From positions 1 to 61,891 of IMG/VR virus record IMGVR_UViG_3300037242_000090: a DNA stretch of 61,891 nucleotides. One strand, written 5' to 3'. This document shows, one piece after another, positions 37,948-47,588 of the stretch. The position numbers and the translations under genes were made by a program. Every line of letters begins with the position of its first letter. The first letter of the stretch is position 1. The notes under the pieces are model-generated. The model saw nothing but the letters and a program-made list of their open reading frames with translations, was not told where the DNA came from and did no database searches. Source of the stretch: a virus.

Positions 37948-40077
37948 ATGGCAGCGCCGTACAAACGCAAACAGCGATCGGCCAACCAAGCTGCCGCAGA
38001 TTACGCCAAGCATTCCGAGCGGGCGGCAACGCGACAAGCCGATGCCAGCCGCGCGGGCCGCGACATCGGCGAAATTCCAAAGGTCGCCGATCCGGCCCGC
38101 AAGGAACGTGGGAGTAAGAGCCTTGAGTTTTTCCTGCGGGCGTATCTGGGCAAGCGGTTTTACTTGCCATGGTCCGAGGACCATATCAAGGCGATCGACA
38201 AGACCCAGCGGGCCATTCTCAGCGGAATCGCCGAGTTATTCGCTTGGGCCATGCCGCGCGGCGGCGGGAAAACCTCGATCGTTGTGGGCGCGGCGTTGTG
38301 GGCGCTGCTCTACTTCCCCCAGATGTTCCTGCTGCTGCTGGCGGCGACCGATGATCTGGCGAAGAATCTGCTGAGCAGCATCAAGGCGGAGCTTGAAACC
38401 AACACAGTGCTGGCGGCTGATTTCCCGGAAGTCTGTTATCCAGTTAGCAAACTCGATGGGATCGCCAATCGCGCACAGGCCCAGCTCTATCGCAAAGAGC
38501 GCACGCGGCTGAAATGGGGATCCGATGAGATTATTTTCCCCAGCATCCCCGGCTCTGTATGTGCTGGCACGATCGTCCGGGTAGCTGGAATCACCGGTGC
38601 CTTTCGCGGCGCGTCATTTACCCGATCAGATGGCTCGACAGTTCGACCGCGGGTTGTGATTTTAGATGATCCGCAGACCGATGAAGTTGCCAAAGGCTTC
38701 AATCAGGTCGACAAGCTCGAGGCGATTATCAACGGCGCGGTGCTCGGTCTGGCCGGCCCCAATGAAACAGTAACGGTCCTGATGCCATGCACGGTCATTG
38801 CCCCCGATGACCTGAGCGACCGCTTCCTTGACCGCGAGAAAAACCCGATCTGGCAGGGTGAGCGGGCCAAGATGATCTATGGCTGGCCGGCCCACGAAGA
38901 CCTCTGGGACCAATACGCCAAGATTCGCGGTGATGCACTCCGCGCGGGATTGGATCAGACAGAGGCCACTACCTTCTATCGGGCCAATCGTGCGGCGATG
39001 GATGATGGCGCCGCGGCCGCATGGCCGGTTCGCAAACTGCCGGATGACCTGAGCGCCATCCAGCACGCGATGAATCTGTTTTACAAGATCGGCCGCCGCG
39101 CATTCTTCTCTGAATATCAAAACGATCCGATCCCCGAAGACAAAAAGGACGCGCTGGCGCTGACGGTTGAACTTACTGCGTCCAAGGCCAACGGGATGCC
39201 GCGCGGCTTGGTGCCATTGGAATCCACCCGGCTGGTCGCGTTCATCGACGTTCAGAAGGAATTGCTGTTTTACGTCGTGGCCGCCGTCGATGGGGCGTTC
39301 GGTGGTCATGTATGCGACTACGGTACTTATCCCGACCAGAAGCGTGAGGTGTTCAGCAAGTCCGATGTGCGCCGCACATTGATGTTGGCAGAGAAGGCCA
39401 ACCGGTGGGAAGAGGGTGTGCGGCGTGGGCTTGATGCCATTGCATCGCTCATCATTGGGCACAAGTGGACACGAGACGGCGGCGGCGTCGCGACGATTCA
39501 GCGATCCCTGGTCGACGCACACTGGGGGGATTCGACCGAAATTGTCAAAAACTTCTGCCGCAGCAGCGTGCATTCTTCGGTGCTGACGCCCAGCTATGGC
39601 CTGGGCATCACGGCCGGCAAGCTCCCGATCAATGACAAGCCGGTGAAGCCGGGCGAGCGGGCTGGGTTGAACTGGAGGATGCCGATACCAAAGCCCGGCC
39701 AAGTGCGGCATATCACTTTCGACGCCAACTTCTGGAAGTCATTTGCCGCCGCACGACTCATGCAGGCCGAGCGGACTTCGGGCAATTGGACTATTTGGGG
39801 AAGCCCCGAGGATCACCCGCTTCTGTGCCGCCATTGGACCAGCGAATACCCGACACCAACCGAGGGTCGCGGACGCAAGGTTACAGAGTGGAGCTTGAGG
39901 CCGGATCGGCCGGACAACGATTGGTGGGATGGATTGGTCGGTTGCATGGTGGCGGCGTCGATGGAAGGCGCAGCCTTGGCCGAAATGCCCAATGGCGATC
40001 CGGCTAAACCGAGGGTGCGGAAGAGCCAGATCCAGGCGGCACGCCGGCAATGGCAGGCAAAACAAGGAAAAAATTAA
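37948..40077 (+). CDS. terL: Terminase large subunit, 709 aa
   Basis: The packaging motor. Walker A GGGKT (residues 105-109) sits in AMPRGGGKTSIVVG and Walker B VVILDD lies at 236-241. The ATPase region ends with ISYRD-like segments about 360. The nuclease domain is marked by LVAFIDVQKELLFYVVAAVD (acidic residue for metal) and GATWxx-type GWDGLVGCM near the end. No separate small subunit was recognised beside it; the gene at 40078 is a joining-type protein. Starts 5 bases after the fibre gene. Confidence 0.9.
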   Translation: MAAPYKRKQRSANQAAADYAKHSERAATRQADASRAGRDIGEIPKVADPARKERGSKSLEFFLRAYLGKRFYLPWSEDHIKAIDKTQRAILSGIAELFAWAMPRGGGKTSIVVGAALWALLYFPQMFLLLLAATDDLAKNLLSSIKAELETNTVLAADFPEVCYPVSKLDGIANRAQAQLYRKERTRLKWGSDEIIFPSIPGSVCAGTIVRVAGITGAFRGASFTRSDGSTVRPRVVILDDPQTDEVAKGFNQVDKLEAIINGAVLGLAGPNETVTVLMPCTVIAPDDLSDRFLDREKNPIWQGERAKMIYGWPAHEDLWDQYAKIRGDALRAGLDQTEATTFYRANRAAMDDGAAAAWPVRKLPDDLSAIQHAMNLFYKIGRRAFFSEYQNDPIPEDKKDALALTVELTASKANGMPRGLVPLESTRLVAFIDVQKELLFYVVAAVDGAFGGHVCDYGTYPDQKREVFSKSDVRRTLMLAEKANRWEEGVRRGLDAIASLIIGHKWTRDGGGVATIQRSLVDAHWGDSTEIVKNFCRSSVHSSVLTPSYGLGITAGKLPINDKPVKPGERAGLNWRMPIPKPGQVRHITFDANFWKSFAAARLMQAERTSGNWTIWGSPEDHPLLCRHWTSEYPTPTEGRGRKVTEWSLRPDRPDNDWWDGLVGCMVAASMEGAALAEMPNGDPAKPRVRKSQIQAARRQWQAKQGKN

Positions 40078-40302
40078 ATGACTGATGATCTTCTCCCCAG
40101 CATTCAAACCAACGCCGCGGCGCCCAGGACCGTAGACGTTGACGGCACGAGTGTCACCCAACAAACCTTGGGCGACCAGATCAAGGCGGACAAGTATTCC
40201 AAGCAGGCCCAGGCCCAGGCCGCCCGCGCCGTGCCGTTCCGCCAGGTCAAACTCCGCCTGCCCGGCGCCTCTGGCGTGGATATCCACGACGGCCGTTTTT
40301 GA
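40078..40302 (+). CDS. Small head-joining-type protein, 74 aa
   Basis: Begins right after the terminase stop and overlaps the portal start by 4 bases. Position and length match gpW-like head-tail joining proteins in lambda-type phages. Contains a helical, Ala/Gln-rich centre (ADKYSKQAQAQAARAV) and no recognisable motif. Confidence 0.5.
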   Translation: MTDDLLPSIQTNAAAPRTVDVDGTSVTQQTLGDQIKADKYSKQAQAQAARAVPFRQVKLRLPGASGVDIHDGRF

Positions 40303-41909
40303 TGCAGAATTTCGACCCATCCGCATTGAGCGAAGACATCCTGCCGACGACGGCGACGGTGCTTGCGCGTCGCACCGACGGTGATCGCCCCAAGATCGTC
40401 GGCGAGCAGGAGAATCGCCGGCTGTTGCGCCAGCGTTTCCCCGCAGAAATCAAAGCTCGGTTTGATACCCAGTTCACTACCGACGACAACCGCCGGCACT
40501 GGGCTCTGTCCGACGGGATGTCGATTGACGCGCAGGCGTCGTGGATGGTGCGGCGCATCCTGAGAATGCGCTGCCGGTATGAGTACCATAACAATCCGTA
40601 TTTCAGCGGCGCCGCAAATCGTCTAGCGCGGTTTGTGATCGGTCCCACCGGCCCCCGGCTGCACGTTGCGCTAGGCAACGGTCTGGCGGCCAAGAAGTTG
40701 GGTCGCCAAATTGAGAACAGTTTTAGCGCCTGGTCCAAGCAAATCCGTTTGGCCCGCAAGCTTCGCACCTCCCGGGCCTCTCGGTTCTACAACGGCGAGG
40801 GGTTTCTGCTGCTTCGCACCAACCCCAACGTCCGACACCGGGTCAAGCTGGACGTCTTTGAGGTCGAGTGCGATCAAGTCAGTAGCCCCTTGTTTGGGAT
40901 GTACCCGGCCAATTATCCCGATCAGTTTTTCGACGGAGTGGTGTTGGATCCCTGGGGAAACCCCGAGGTCTATCACATATTGCGTCAGCACCCCGGCGCT
41001 TTTGGCGCGTTCGTGATTATGGGGTATGAGTTCGAGCAGTGGCCCGCCAAATATGTGATTCACGACTACGGCGCGCTGCGGCCGGGTCAGCAGCGTGGGA
41101 TAGGCGAGGCGGTGCCGGCGCTGGACCTCTACGCCGACCTGCGGCGGTTCAGAAAGGCGGTTTGCAAGGCGGCCGAAGCGGCGGCGCGGTTTCCGATGGC
41201 AGTCAAGACCCAGGGTCCGGCCGATATTAATTCCGATCAAAGCCAGTGGAACAAGCCCGACACCTATGAGGTTGGAGATGTGCAGTTGACCGTGCTACCC
41301 GATGGAACGGACCTAGCCGGGGTCAAGGCCGAGCAACCCACGACGACGCACGATGCCTTCAGCATGTCACTGCTGACCGAGATCGGCCAGGTGATCGATA
41401 TGCCGCTGTTCATTCTGTCCGGAGATGCGCGCTTGGCTAACATGGCCAGTGCCTACATCGCCAGTGAACCATTCGTCAACTTCGTCAGTACCGATCGCGC
41501 CGAAAATTACGAGCTGCATTGCGACCGAATCCTGGGGGAATTTATTCCGGAAGCCATTCTTTGCGGCGAGCTGCCCCGCGATACGCCACAGGAGTTCGAG
41601 CACACCTGGCGTTGGAGCCGGGTCAGAAACCACGCCGATCCGGCGAAGATGGCCGCAGCACAGGCTCAGCGATTGGACAGCGGCACAACCTCGATTCCGC
41701 ATGAAGCTGCGTTGGATGGAAACGACTGGGAAGAAATGCAGGAGTCCGACGCCAAGTCACTTGGGATGACGATCGTCGAATACCGCGCGGCCCTCAGGCA
41801 GAAGCGGTTCGCCATTCGCGGCCAACCCTCGCCGGCGACGGTTGATCCAGAGCCAGCCGATCCCAAGGACGGCCCGGGTGACCCGATCGACGACAACGAA
41901 AACGAGTGA
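40299..41909 (+). CDS. Portal protein, lambda family, 536 aa
   Basis: CRYEYHNNPYFSGAANRLAR followed by FVIGPTGPRLHV is the signature N-terminal region of lambda-type portals. Later helix segments (AVPALDLYADLRRFRKAVCK, KAAEAAARFPMAVKT) and the PDDxxGF-like tail (SLLTEIGQVIDMPLFILSGD) fit. The C-terminus is acidic (DPIDDNENE). It forms the dodecameric vertex ring for DNA entry. Confidence 0.9.
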   Translation: MMQNFDPSALSEDILPTTATVLARRTDGDRPKIVGEQENRRLLRQRFPAEIKARFDTQFTTDDNRRHWALSDGMSIDAQASWMVRRILRMRCRYEYHNNPYFSGAANRLARFVIGPTGPRLHVALGNGLAAKKLGRQIENSFSAWSKQIRLARKLRTSRASRFYNGEGFLLLRTNPNVRHRVKLDVFEVECDQVSSPLFGMYPANYPDQFFDGVVLDPWGNPEVYHILRQHPGAFGAFVIMGYEFEQWPAKYVIHDYGALRPGQQRGIGEAVPALDLYADLRRFRKAVCKAAEAAARFPMAVKTQGPADINSDQSQWNKPDTYEVGDVQLTVLPDGTDLAGVKAEQPTTTHDAFSMSLLTEIGQVIDMPLFILSGDARLANMASAYIASEPFVNFVSTDRAENYELHCDRILGEFIPEAILCGELPRDTPQEFEHTWRWSRVRNHADPAKMAAAQAQRLDSGTTSIPHEAALDGNDWEEMQESDAKSLGMTIVEYRAALRQKRFAIRGQPSPATVDPEPADPKDGPGDPIDDNENE

Positions 41910-41938
41910 TCTGCGGAAGAAATAGAGAGCGACAAGCG

Positions 41939-42040
41939 GTGGGTGGCGTGCTGTTCAGGATTATGCTGGATGAAATTGAAATGTTGAAAAGTGATCAGCA
42001 ATTGGCTGGACCGAGATTTGTTCGAATGTGTCCGGGTTGA
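41939..42040 (+). CDS. Possible small protein, 33 aa
   Basis: GTG 41939 opens MGGVLFRIMLDEIEMLKSDQ and ends at 42040, overlapping the open frame of the capsid gene. Only the frame supports it. If real, it would favour the capsid gene start at 42088. Confidence 0.25.
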   Translation: MGGVLFRIMLDEIEMLKSDQQLAGPRFVRMCPG

Positions 42041-42087
42041 GGAAATTGAGGGACGCTAGGGACGCTGGCGAATCAGTGTTACAAAAC

Positions 42088-44880
42088 ATGACACACACAC
42101 TCAACCGCAAGGCACTGGAGTGCCTCAAGGCGATGGTCCGTGCCGGCGATTTCGTGGACAAGCCATGGAACTGGGACGCCGCCGCCTCTAACCAACTGCT
42201 GGGCGATCCGGCCAATTGGACGGACTACGCCAAGTGGTTCCTGGGGATTCTGGAAGGCAAGGCCGACGCCGCCCAGGACTTTGCCGACGACGCTCAGAAC
42301 CAGCCACACAAAGATTGGTTTGCCTATCCCTACGGGGATGGGGTGAAGGTTAACCTGCAGGCGCTGCGGGCCATTGCCAGCCGAGCCAGCGCCCAGGGCG
42401 ATCAGCACATCGCCGACGCCGCCAGTGAAGCACTCAAGGACGCCAACTCGATGTTGGCCGATCGGGCCAGCGCCTGCGACGCGCCCCTGGAAATTACGGC
42501 GACGCTGCAAATCAAAGCTGGTGCCGCTGGCGCCGATGGCAAGCCGTCGGTCCCGACCTACGAAATGGACCCGTACAACGGCGGCCCGCTACGACTCAAG
42601 GGCTGGCAGCATCCGGTGGTCGTTGATCTGGATGGGTTGCAGGGCATGGATCGCCCTAGACCGAATTTCCGGGATCACGATCCGTCCAAGATCGCCGGCC
42701 ACACAAAATCGGTTTCGGTGCAGCAGGAGAATGGACGCCCGATACTCAAGGCGTCTGGCGTGATGAGCGGGCAAGGACATCCACATGCCGACGAAATTAT
42801 CAGCCACTCCAAGAATGGTTTTCCCTGGCAGGCGTCAATCGGCGCCCGCGTTTTGAAGAACCAATTTGTGCCCGAGGGCGAGACGGCCCAAGCCAACGGG
42901 CAAACCTGGCATGGGCCTGTCAACATCGCGCGGCGAACGTCGCTGGGCGAGATTTCATTTGTCGCTTTGGGCGCCGACGATACCACGTCCGCCCGCATCG
43001 CGGCCAACGCCGCAGGAGCATCCGTCATGAAGAAGAAGTTTGCCGCATGGGCCAAAGCCCGCGGTCTCAAGGCGTCCGAGCTGGATGAGGCCAGCATGAA
43101 GGCCGCCAAGGCGCTCTACAAGGCGCAGATGAAGTGCGAGGCGGACGATGAGTCTGATGAAGACTACGACGAAGAGCAGGACGCTAAAGATGAGGACAAA
43201 AAGAAGAAGAAGGACGCCGATACCAAGAAGAAGGCCGACGCCAAGGCTAAGGAGCTTGCGATACAGGCATCCGCCGACAACGACGATGCGTCCGAGACTG
43301 TGATCGACGGCACGGCCGGCATCGACATGAAGAAGATCGCTGCGCAGGCGGCCGCAGAGACGCGCAAGGCGGCTCTGGCGGAGCGACGCAAGGTCGCTGC
43401 GATCACGGCCAAGCTCGATGAGTTCAAACCCCAGATTGAGGCCAAGAAGTTCGCCGACATCGAGGCCAAGGCTTTTGAGGAAGATTGGGACTGCGATCGG
43501 GTTGAGCTTGAATGCCGCCGCAGCGCCCGCGCCGGCAAGCCGGCCAATGCCGCTTGGGCGGGCGTTCCGTTCGTGAACACCGGGGTGGGCGAGGAGCCGA
43601 CCGAGGAAATCATTGCCGCGGCCTGCGCGCTCAACGGCAATGTCTCGGAGAAGTATGCCCTGGCCGGACTGAATGAACAGCAGAAGAATATCGTCGCTAG
43701 CGGCAAGTTCCGCCGCGGCTTCTCCAGCATCTACGACATCTGCGACGTCGTAGCCGCCGCGCACGGCCTGCACCTGGGATCAAATCACATGGACCGCGAT
43801 GTGCTCGAGGCCATGCAGAAGGTCGAGATGCGGCGGGTGATGGAGATCCGGGCCGAAGGTGGCGCGGGCGGATTCTCGACGATGAGCCTGTCGGGAATCA
43901 CCGAGAATATCCTCAACAAGGCGATGCTTGAGGCGTACGGCATGGTCAAGAGCCTGGTGCCGATGTTTTGCTACGAGACCGACACGACTGATTTCAAGAC
44001 CTTCAAGCGCTATCGGCTCACTGCCAGCGGCATCTTGGCAGCTCTGGGGGCGACCGGAGAATTGAAGTCGATCAGTCTGCAGGATGAAAGTTATCCCAAC
44101 CAAGTCAAGACACAGGGCGTGATACTGAACATCTCGCGCCAGATCCTGCTCAATGACGACATGGGGGCACTCACGCAGACCCCGACGGTGCTGGGCCGCG
44201 GCTCGGCGCTATACCGGGAAATGATCTTCTTTGCCAACCTGCTTTCGGCCACCGGTGCGATCGCGCCGGGCGCCAGCGTGGGACAGGTCGCCAACAACTT
44301 CAAGTTCTTCAGCAGCGGGGCAAATAACTATCTCAGTGGCGCCTCCAGCGCCCTACAGGTTTCGGCCGTGTCGACGGCGATCCAGTATTTCCGCCAGCAG
44401 ACCGACGCCAATGGGATGCCGATCATGCTGGATCCCGATCGCTTTCTCCTGCCCCCGGCCCTGGAGGCAACCGGCTTCCAGCTTTGGAACGGCGCTGAGC
44501 TGGTCGTGACCGCGCTGACCAGCACTTCGGCGGCGGTCAAGACCTACGACCCGAACATCAACGCGCACAAGGGCAAGTACACGCCTTATGTGTCGCCGTT
44601 CCTGTCCGCGACAGTGGGCACGGCTCTGGCCAAGCTCAACAAGAGCGATCCGGTGCTCTCTAACTTCTCCAATGCCAGCGACACAGCCTGGTATGTGGGG
44701 TGTAATCCCTCCGGCGGGTTCGCGCCGGTGCAGATCGGATACCTGCGTGGCCAGCGCGTGCCGATCATCGAGCGCGGTGAGACCAACTTCAACACGCTGG
44801 GGATATCCCTGCGGGCCTACTACGACTTCGGCGTGGCCCTCCACGATTCCCGATGCGCCGTCATGAGCGCCGGCGTGTAA
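42088..44880 (+). CDS. Prohead protease-major capsid fusion, 930 aa
   Basis: The first ~110 residues (KDWFAYPYGDGVKVNLQALR) match the N-terminal part of phage protease/capsid fusions. A protease region follows (about 170-320), with RPNFRDHDPSKIAGHT and GFPWQASIGARV. A charged Lys/Asp/Ala scaffold-like linker (residues ~355-430) precedes the capsid shell part (FSTMSLSGITENILNKAMLE, GRGSALYREMIFFANLLS). Fusing protease, scaffold and capsid allows self-cleaved assembly; this architecture is known in tailed phages. GTG 42028 is an alternative start. Confidence 0.8.
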   Translation: MTHTLNRKALECLKAMVRAGDFVDKPWNWDAAASNQLLGDPANWTDYAKWFLGILEGKADAAQDFADDAQNQPHKDWFAYPYGDGVKVNLQALRAIASRASAQGDQHIADAASEALKDANSMLADRASACDAPLEITATLQIKAGAAGADGKPSVPTYEMDPYNGGPLRLKGWQHPVVVDLDGLQGMDRPRPNFRDHDPSKIAGHTKSVSVQQENGRPILKASGVMSGQGHPHADEIISHSKNGFPWQASIGARVLKNQFVPEGETAQANGQTWHGPVNIARRTSLGEISFVALGADDTTSARIAANAAGASVMKKKFAAWAKARGLKASELDEASMKAAKALYKAQMKCEADDESDEDYDEEQDAKDEDKKKKKDADTKKKADAKAKELAIQASADNDDASETVIDGTAGIDMKKIAAQAAAETRKAALAERRKVAAITAKLDEFKPQIEAKKFADIEAKAFEEDWDCDRVELECRRSARAGKPANAAWAGVPFVNTGVGEEPTEEIIAAACALNGNVSEKYALAGLNEQQKNIVASGKFRRGFSSIYDICDVVAAAHGLHLGSNHMDRDVLEAMQKVEMRRVMEIRAEGGAGGFSTMSLSGITENILNKAMLEAYGMVKSLVPMFCYETDTTDFKTFKRYRLTASGILAALGATGELKSISLQDESYPNQVKTQGVILNISRQILLNDDMGALTQTPTVLGRGSALYREMIFFANLLSATGAIAPGASVGQVANNFKFFSSGANNYLSGASSALQVSAVSTAIQYFRQQTDANGMPIMLDPDRFLLPPALEATGFQLWNGAELVVTALTSTSAAVKTYDPNINAHKGKYTPYVSPFLSATVGTALAKLNKSDPVLSNFSNASDTAWYVGCNPSGGFAPVQIGYLRGQRVPIIERGETNFNTLGISLRAYYDFGVALHDSRCAVMSAGV

Positions 44881-44951
44881 TCCCCCGCCGGCAATTTTTC
44901 TCCCCTCCATTCACTCGGTGGATTTCCCGCCACCATACAAGGAAAAATCTT

Positions 44952-45875
44952 ATGTGGATTCCCTCTGCAAAACGGGCCCAAGGCCCGACTTTTTCTCTCG
45001 ACTACACGCCGACGGCTTTTGTGGCCGCCGGTTCGGTCGTTGTCATCGGCGGACGCGTAGGCGTCGCAGATCAAGACATCCCGGCCAATACGCTGGGCGC
45101 CCTGAATGTTTTGGGCGCTTATGACGTGATCAACGATGGCAACGCGGTAAGCGATCGCCAGGACCAGTACTGGTTGACCCAGCCGGCGGTGACCATCAGC
45201 AGCATCACGACCACAACCACCACCGCCACGGCGACCACCAGCTCGGCGCACCTGCTGCAAACGGGCCAGAACGTGATCGTCAGCGGCGCCAACCAGGCTG
45301 CCTACAATGGGCTGCAAAGCAACATCACCGTCACCGGCTCGACCACTTTTACGTTCACCGTGCCAGCCGGCACCACGACGCCGGCGACCGGCACTATGAG
45401 CGTGGGTTCCACCACGGGCGGACTGCTGACTCCCCTGGCATCCGGCAACACCTACTTCGGCTATGCCGACGGAGCGGTGGCCAGCAGCACCATTGGGACC
45501 ACCACCACTCGCGTGGTGATGACACCCAATGGATCGGCGATCGCTACCGTCGGCGAAATCATTGCCGATCCCGGCGCCACCAATGCCATACCCATTACCA
45601 ATTCTGGCATCGTCAATCTGGTATCCGCGGCCACCGAAACCCGCACCTTGGCAGCCCCGGCCAGCGCAGGCCTGAGCCTGATCCTCAACGCCCAGAACGT
45701 CACGGCGGGCACGATCACCGTCAACAGCGCCACCACCAATGTCGGCAGCGGCAGCAAGTCCCATATCGCCCTGTCCGCCAATGGCCAGGCGATTGAACTG
45801 CTGTCGATCACCAGCAGCACCGCGGGTGTGTACAGGTGGATGGTCCGTGGTAACGACGGCACGGTTCTGTCGTAA
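44952..45875 (+). CDS. Head decoration-like protein with inserted Ig-like domain, 307 aa
   Basis: AAGGA before ATG 44952. The ends (TAFVAAGSVVVIGGRVGVAD at 22-41, and SKSHIALSANGQAIELLSIT near the C-terminus) match a decoration or capsid-stabilising family. A Thr-rich Ig-like insertion (AVTISSITTTTTTATATTSS) occupies the middle. Position directly after the capsid gene supports head decoration. Confidence 0.6.
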   Translation: MWIPSAKRAQGPTFSLDYTPTAFVAAGSVVVIGGRVGVADQDIPANTLGALNVLGAYDVINDGNAVSDRQDQYWLTQPAVTISSITTTTTTATATTSSAHLLQTGQNVIVSGANQAAYNGLQSNITVTGSTTFTFTVPAGTTTPATGTMSVGSTTGGLLTPLASGNTYFGYADGAVASSTIGTTTTRVVMTPNGSAIATVGEIIADPGATNAIPITNSGIVNLVSAATETRTLAAPASAGLSLILNAQNVTAGTITVNSATTNVGSGSKSHIALSANGQAIELLSITSSTAGVYRWMVRGNDGTVLS

Positions 45876-46255
45876 TGTCCAACCTGCTGCAAAACGGGAC
45901 GGCGTGGCTCATCGCCACGCTCAAGTCGCCGGCAGTTGCCGGAATCCAGGTCGTGTATTCGCGCGTTGGCCTGGGAAGCGCGTCCATCTTGGTCGTCAAG
46001 AAGCGCACCCCAGAGCAGTTGACGACCGAAGACGGCACGGTCATGGATGCGCATGTTCCTGGCTATCTGATTGAGGTGGCCGACTTGGTGTTGGCTGGGA
46101 GTCCCGTGCAGCCACAGGTCGGAGATGAGATCACCGAATCCGATGGAACCGTGTCCCGCGTTATGGATATCGACGCCAAGGAAGGCTGCTTTGGCTGGCG
46201 CGGTCTATTTAGAACGATCTACGATGTCCACACCAAGCAGGTCGCCGCGTCATGA
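45875..46255 (+). CDS. Head-tail connector/stopper candidate, 126 aa
   Basis: Beta-rich throughout (QVVYSRVGLGSASILVVKKR, EVADLVLAGSPVQPQVGDEI). Short barrel-like proteins at this position act as stoppers or adaptors between portal and tail. It overlaps the decoration gene (TAATG) and the next gene (ATGA). No motif allows a firmer name. Confidence 0.5.
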   Translation: MSNLLQNGTAWLIATLKSPAVAGIQVVYSRVGLGSASILVVKKRTPEQLTTEDGTVMDAHVPGYLIEVADLVLAGSPVQPQVGDEITESDGTVSRVMDIDAKEGCFGWRGLFRTIYDVHTKQVAAS

Positions 46256-46725
46256 GCGAGATTTACCAGATCGCCGATGCGGTGGTGGCGGCAATCCAGG
46301 CGGCGACACTGCCGGTCACCGGCTTGATGCCGCAGCGGATTTATATGCCGCGGGAGGAATTGGAAGACCTCTCACCCTCGGCCAAGCCCACGGTTCTGGT
46401 CTATCCCCAGCTCGACGGTATCAGCCTGGTTGCTCGGGACACGCTCAATGAGGATGTCACGATCAACGTGGCGCTGATCCAAGCCCTTCCAGCCGGCACC
46501 GTTCCCTACACGGTGGCCGCTAATGCCGTGATCGACCCGCTGGTGCAGTTGGCCAGGTCCATCGCACTGACGGTTTTTGCGCCGGGTTCCAACGCGGCTG
46601 GAGCGGGTTGGGTTGAGACCAAATACCCGCTGGTTTGCAATTCGGACTATTTGCGGACCAAGACGGCTTTCCTGGCCATTATTCATTTCAAGTTTCGCCA
46701 GCCTAATGCGCCGGCGAGCGTTTAG
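46252..46725 (+). CDS. Tail completion/neck protein candidate, 157 aa
   Basis: A helix (IYQIADAVVAAIQAATLPVT), then RIYMPREELEDLSPSAKPTV and VLVYPQLDGISLVARDTLNE, follow the pattern of small tail terminator or completion proteins. It lies between the stopper candidate and the tail tube. Coupled upstream. Confidence 0.5.
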   Translation: MSEIYQIADAVVAAIQAATLPVTGLMPQRIYMPREELEDLSPSAKPTVLVYPQLDGISLVARDTLNEDVTINVALIQALPAGTVPYTVAANAVIDPLVQLARSIALTVFAPGSNAAGAGWVETKYPLVCNSDYLRTKTAFLAIIHFKFRQPNAPASV

Positions 46726-46737
46726 GAGATACAACAC

Positions 46738-47238
46738 ATGCTACTCGGCATCAAAGCATCGATCTCATGGCTCGCCACCACTTCGCAACCGCGCATAGCG
46801 TGGACTGGCACGGCCACCAATGGCTATACCCCCGGCGCCCAGCCAATAGGCCTACAGGCTGTAACCCGCGTGGGAAACATCAAGGTTGCAGCGGAGAAGG
46901 AACAGGCGGATGGCTCGAGCCGCGATTCCAACTTCTTTCTGACCGGGGGAGCGCTGCTCAAGATTCCGGTCGATTTCAAAATCCTGTGGGACCCATCCAA
47001 CGATCCATCCCATATCGCCTTGGCGATGGTGGCGTTTAGTTCCGGCCTCTATATCCCACTGCTGGTCAGCGATCAGGTCGTCACGGTCCATACGAACAAC
47101 TATGGCGTGTGGGCGGATTGGGAGGTCTTGAAGTTAGAGCAAGGCGACGATCTGAACAACTTCGAGACCTACGACGTTTCGATCCAGCCCAGCGCCCTCA
47201 GCTCGGTCTACCCGCAGCGCGTCAGCGTCACGGGATAA
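46738..47238 (+). CDS. Major tail tube protein candidate, 166 aa
   Basis: AGGAG before ATG 46738. Strand-rich (GLQAVTRVGNIKVAAEKEQA, GALLKIPVDFKILWDPSNDP and VSIQPSALSSVYPQRVSVTG), with length and position of a siphovirus tail tube protein. No sheath gene is present, so the tail is probably non-contractile. Confidence 0.6.
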   Translation: MLLGIKASISWLATTSQPRIAWTGTATNGYTPGAQPIGLQAVTRVGNIKVAAEKEQADGSSRDSNFFLTGGALLKIPVDFKILWDPSNDPSHIALAMVAFSSGLYIPLLVSDQVVTVHTNNYGVWADWEVLKLEQGDDLNNFETYDVSIQPSALSSVYPQRVSVTG

Positions 47239-47325
47239 GCCGCGCGCACCATTTGGCTAATTATCTCAATCAACGTCTTTTGATCGGCCGTTACTGGTAT
47301 CCGTAAATCAACATTTGGAGAAATC

Positions 47326-47583
47326 ATGGACCCAATCACACCCAGCGATCCGATCCTGGCACCTCCGGCCACTGTCCAGCCGGTGCCAGCACTTGTCACC
47401 GAGGATGCCCTGTCTGCAAAGCTGCTGGACGCGCACAAGCACGTCGGCCTGAAGGAAACCGCATACCATCTGGCGGATATGGCGCGTGGCGAGGCCGGGA
47501 AGCTGCTGGACAAGGCCAAGGCCGATCTGGCCAAGGCCACAGAGGCGCTTCATTTGTTCCATCGTTCCAAGAAGCAGGGGTAA
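47326..47583 (+). CDS. Hypothetical tail-region protein, 85 aa
   Basis: GGAG (AACATTTGGAGAAATC) before ATG 47326. A Pro/Ala start (DPITPSDPILAPPATVQPVP) precedes a lysine/alanine helix (EAGKLLDKAKADLAKATEAL). Possibly a minor tail assembly factor. Confidence 0.5.
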   Translation: MDPITPSDPILAPPATVQPVPALVTEDALSAKLLDAHKHVGLKETAYHLADMARGEAGKLLDKAKADLAKATEALHLFHRSKKQG

Positions 47584-47588
47584 AGATA

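Noticed and set aside
40078-40302. Terminase small subunit
   Set aside because: No DNA-binding motif, and the position after the large subunit fits a joining protein better.
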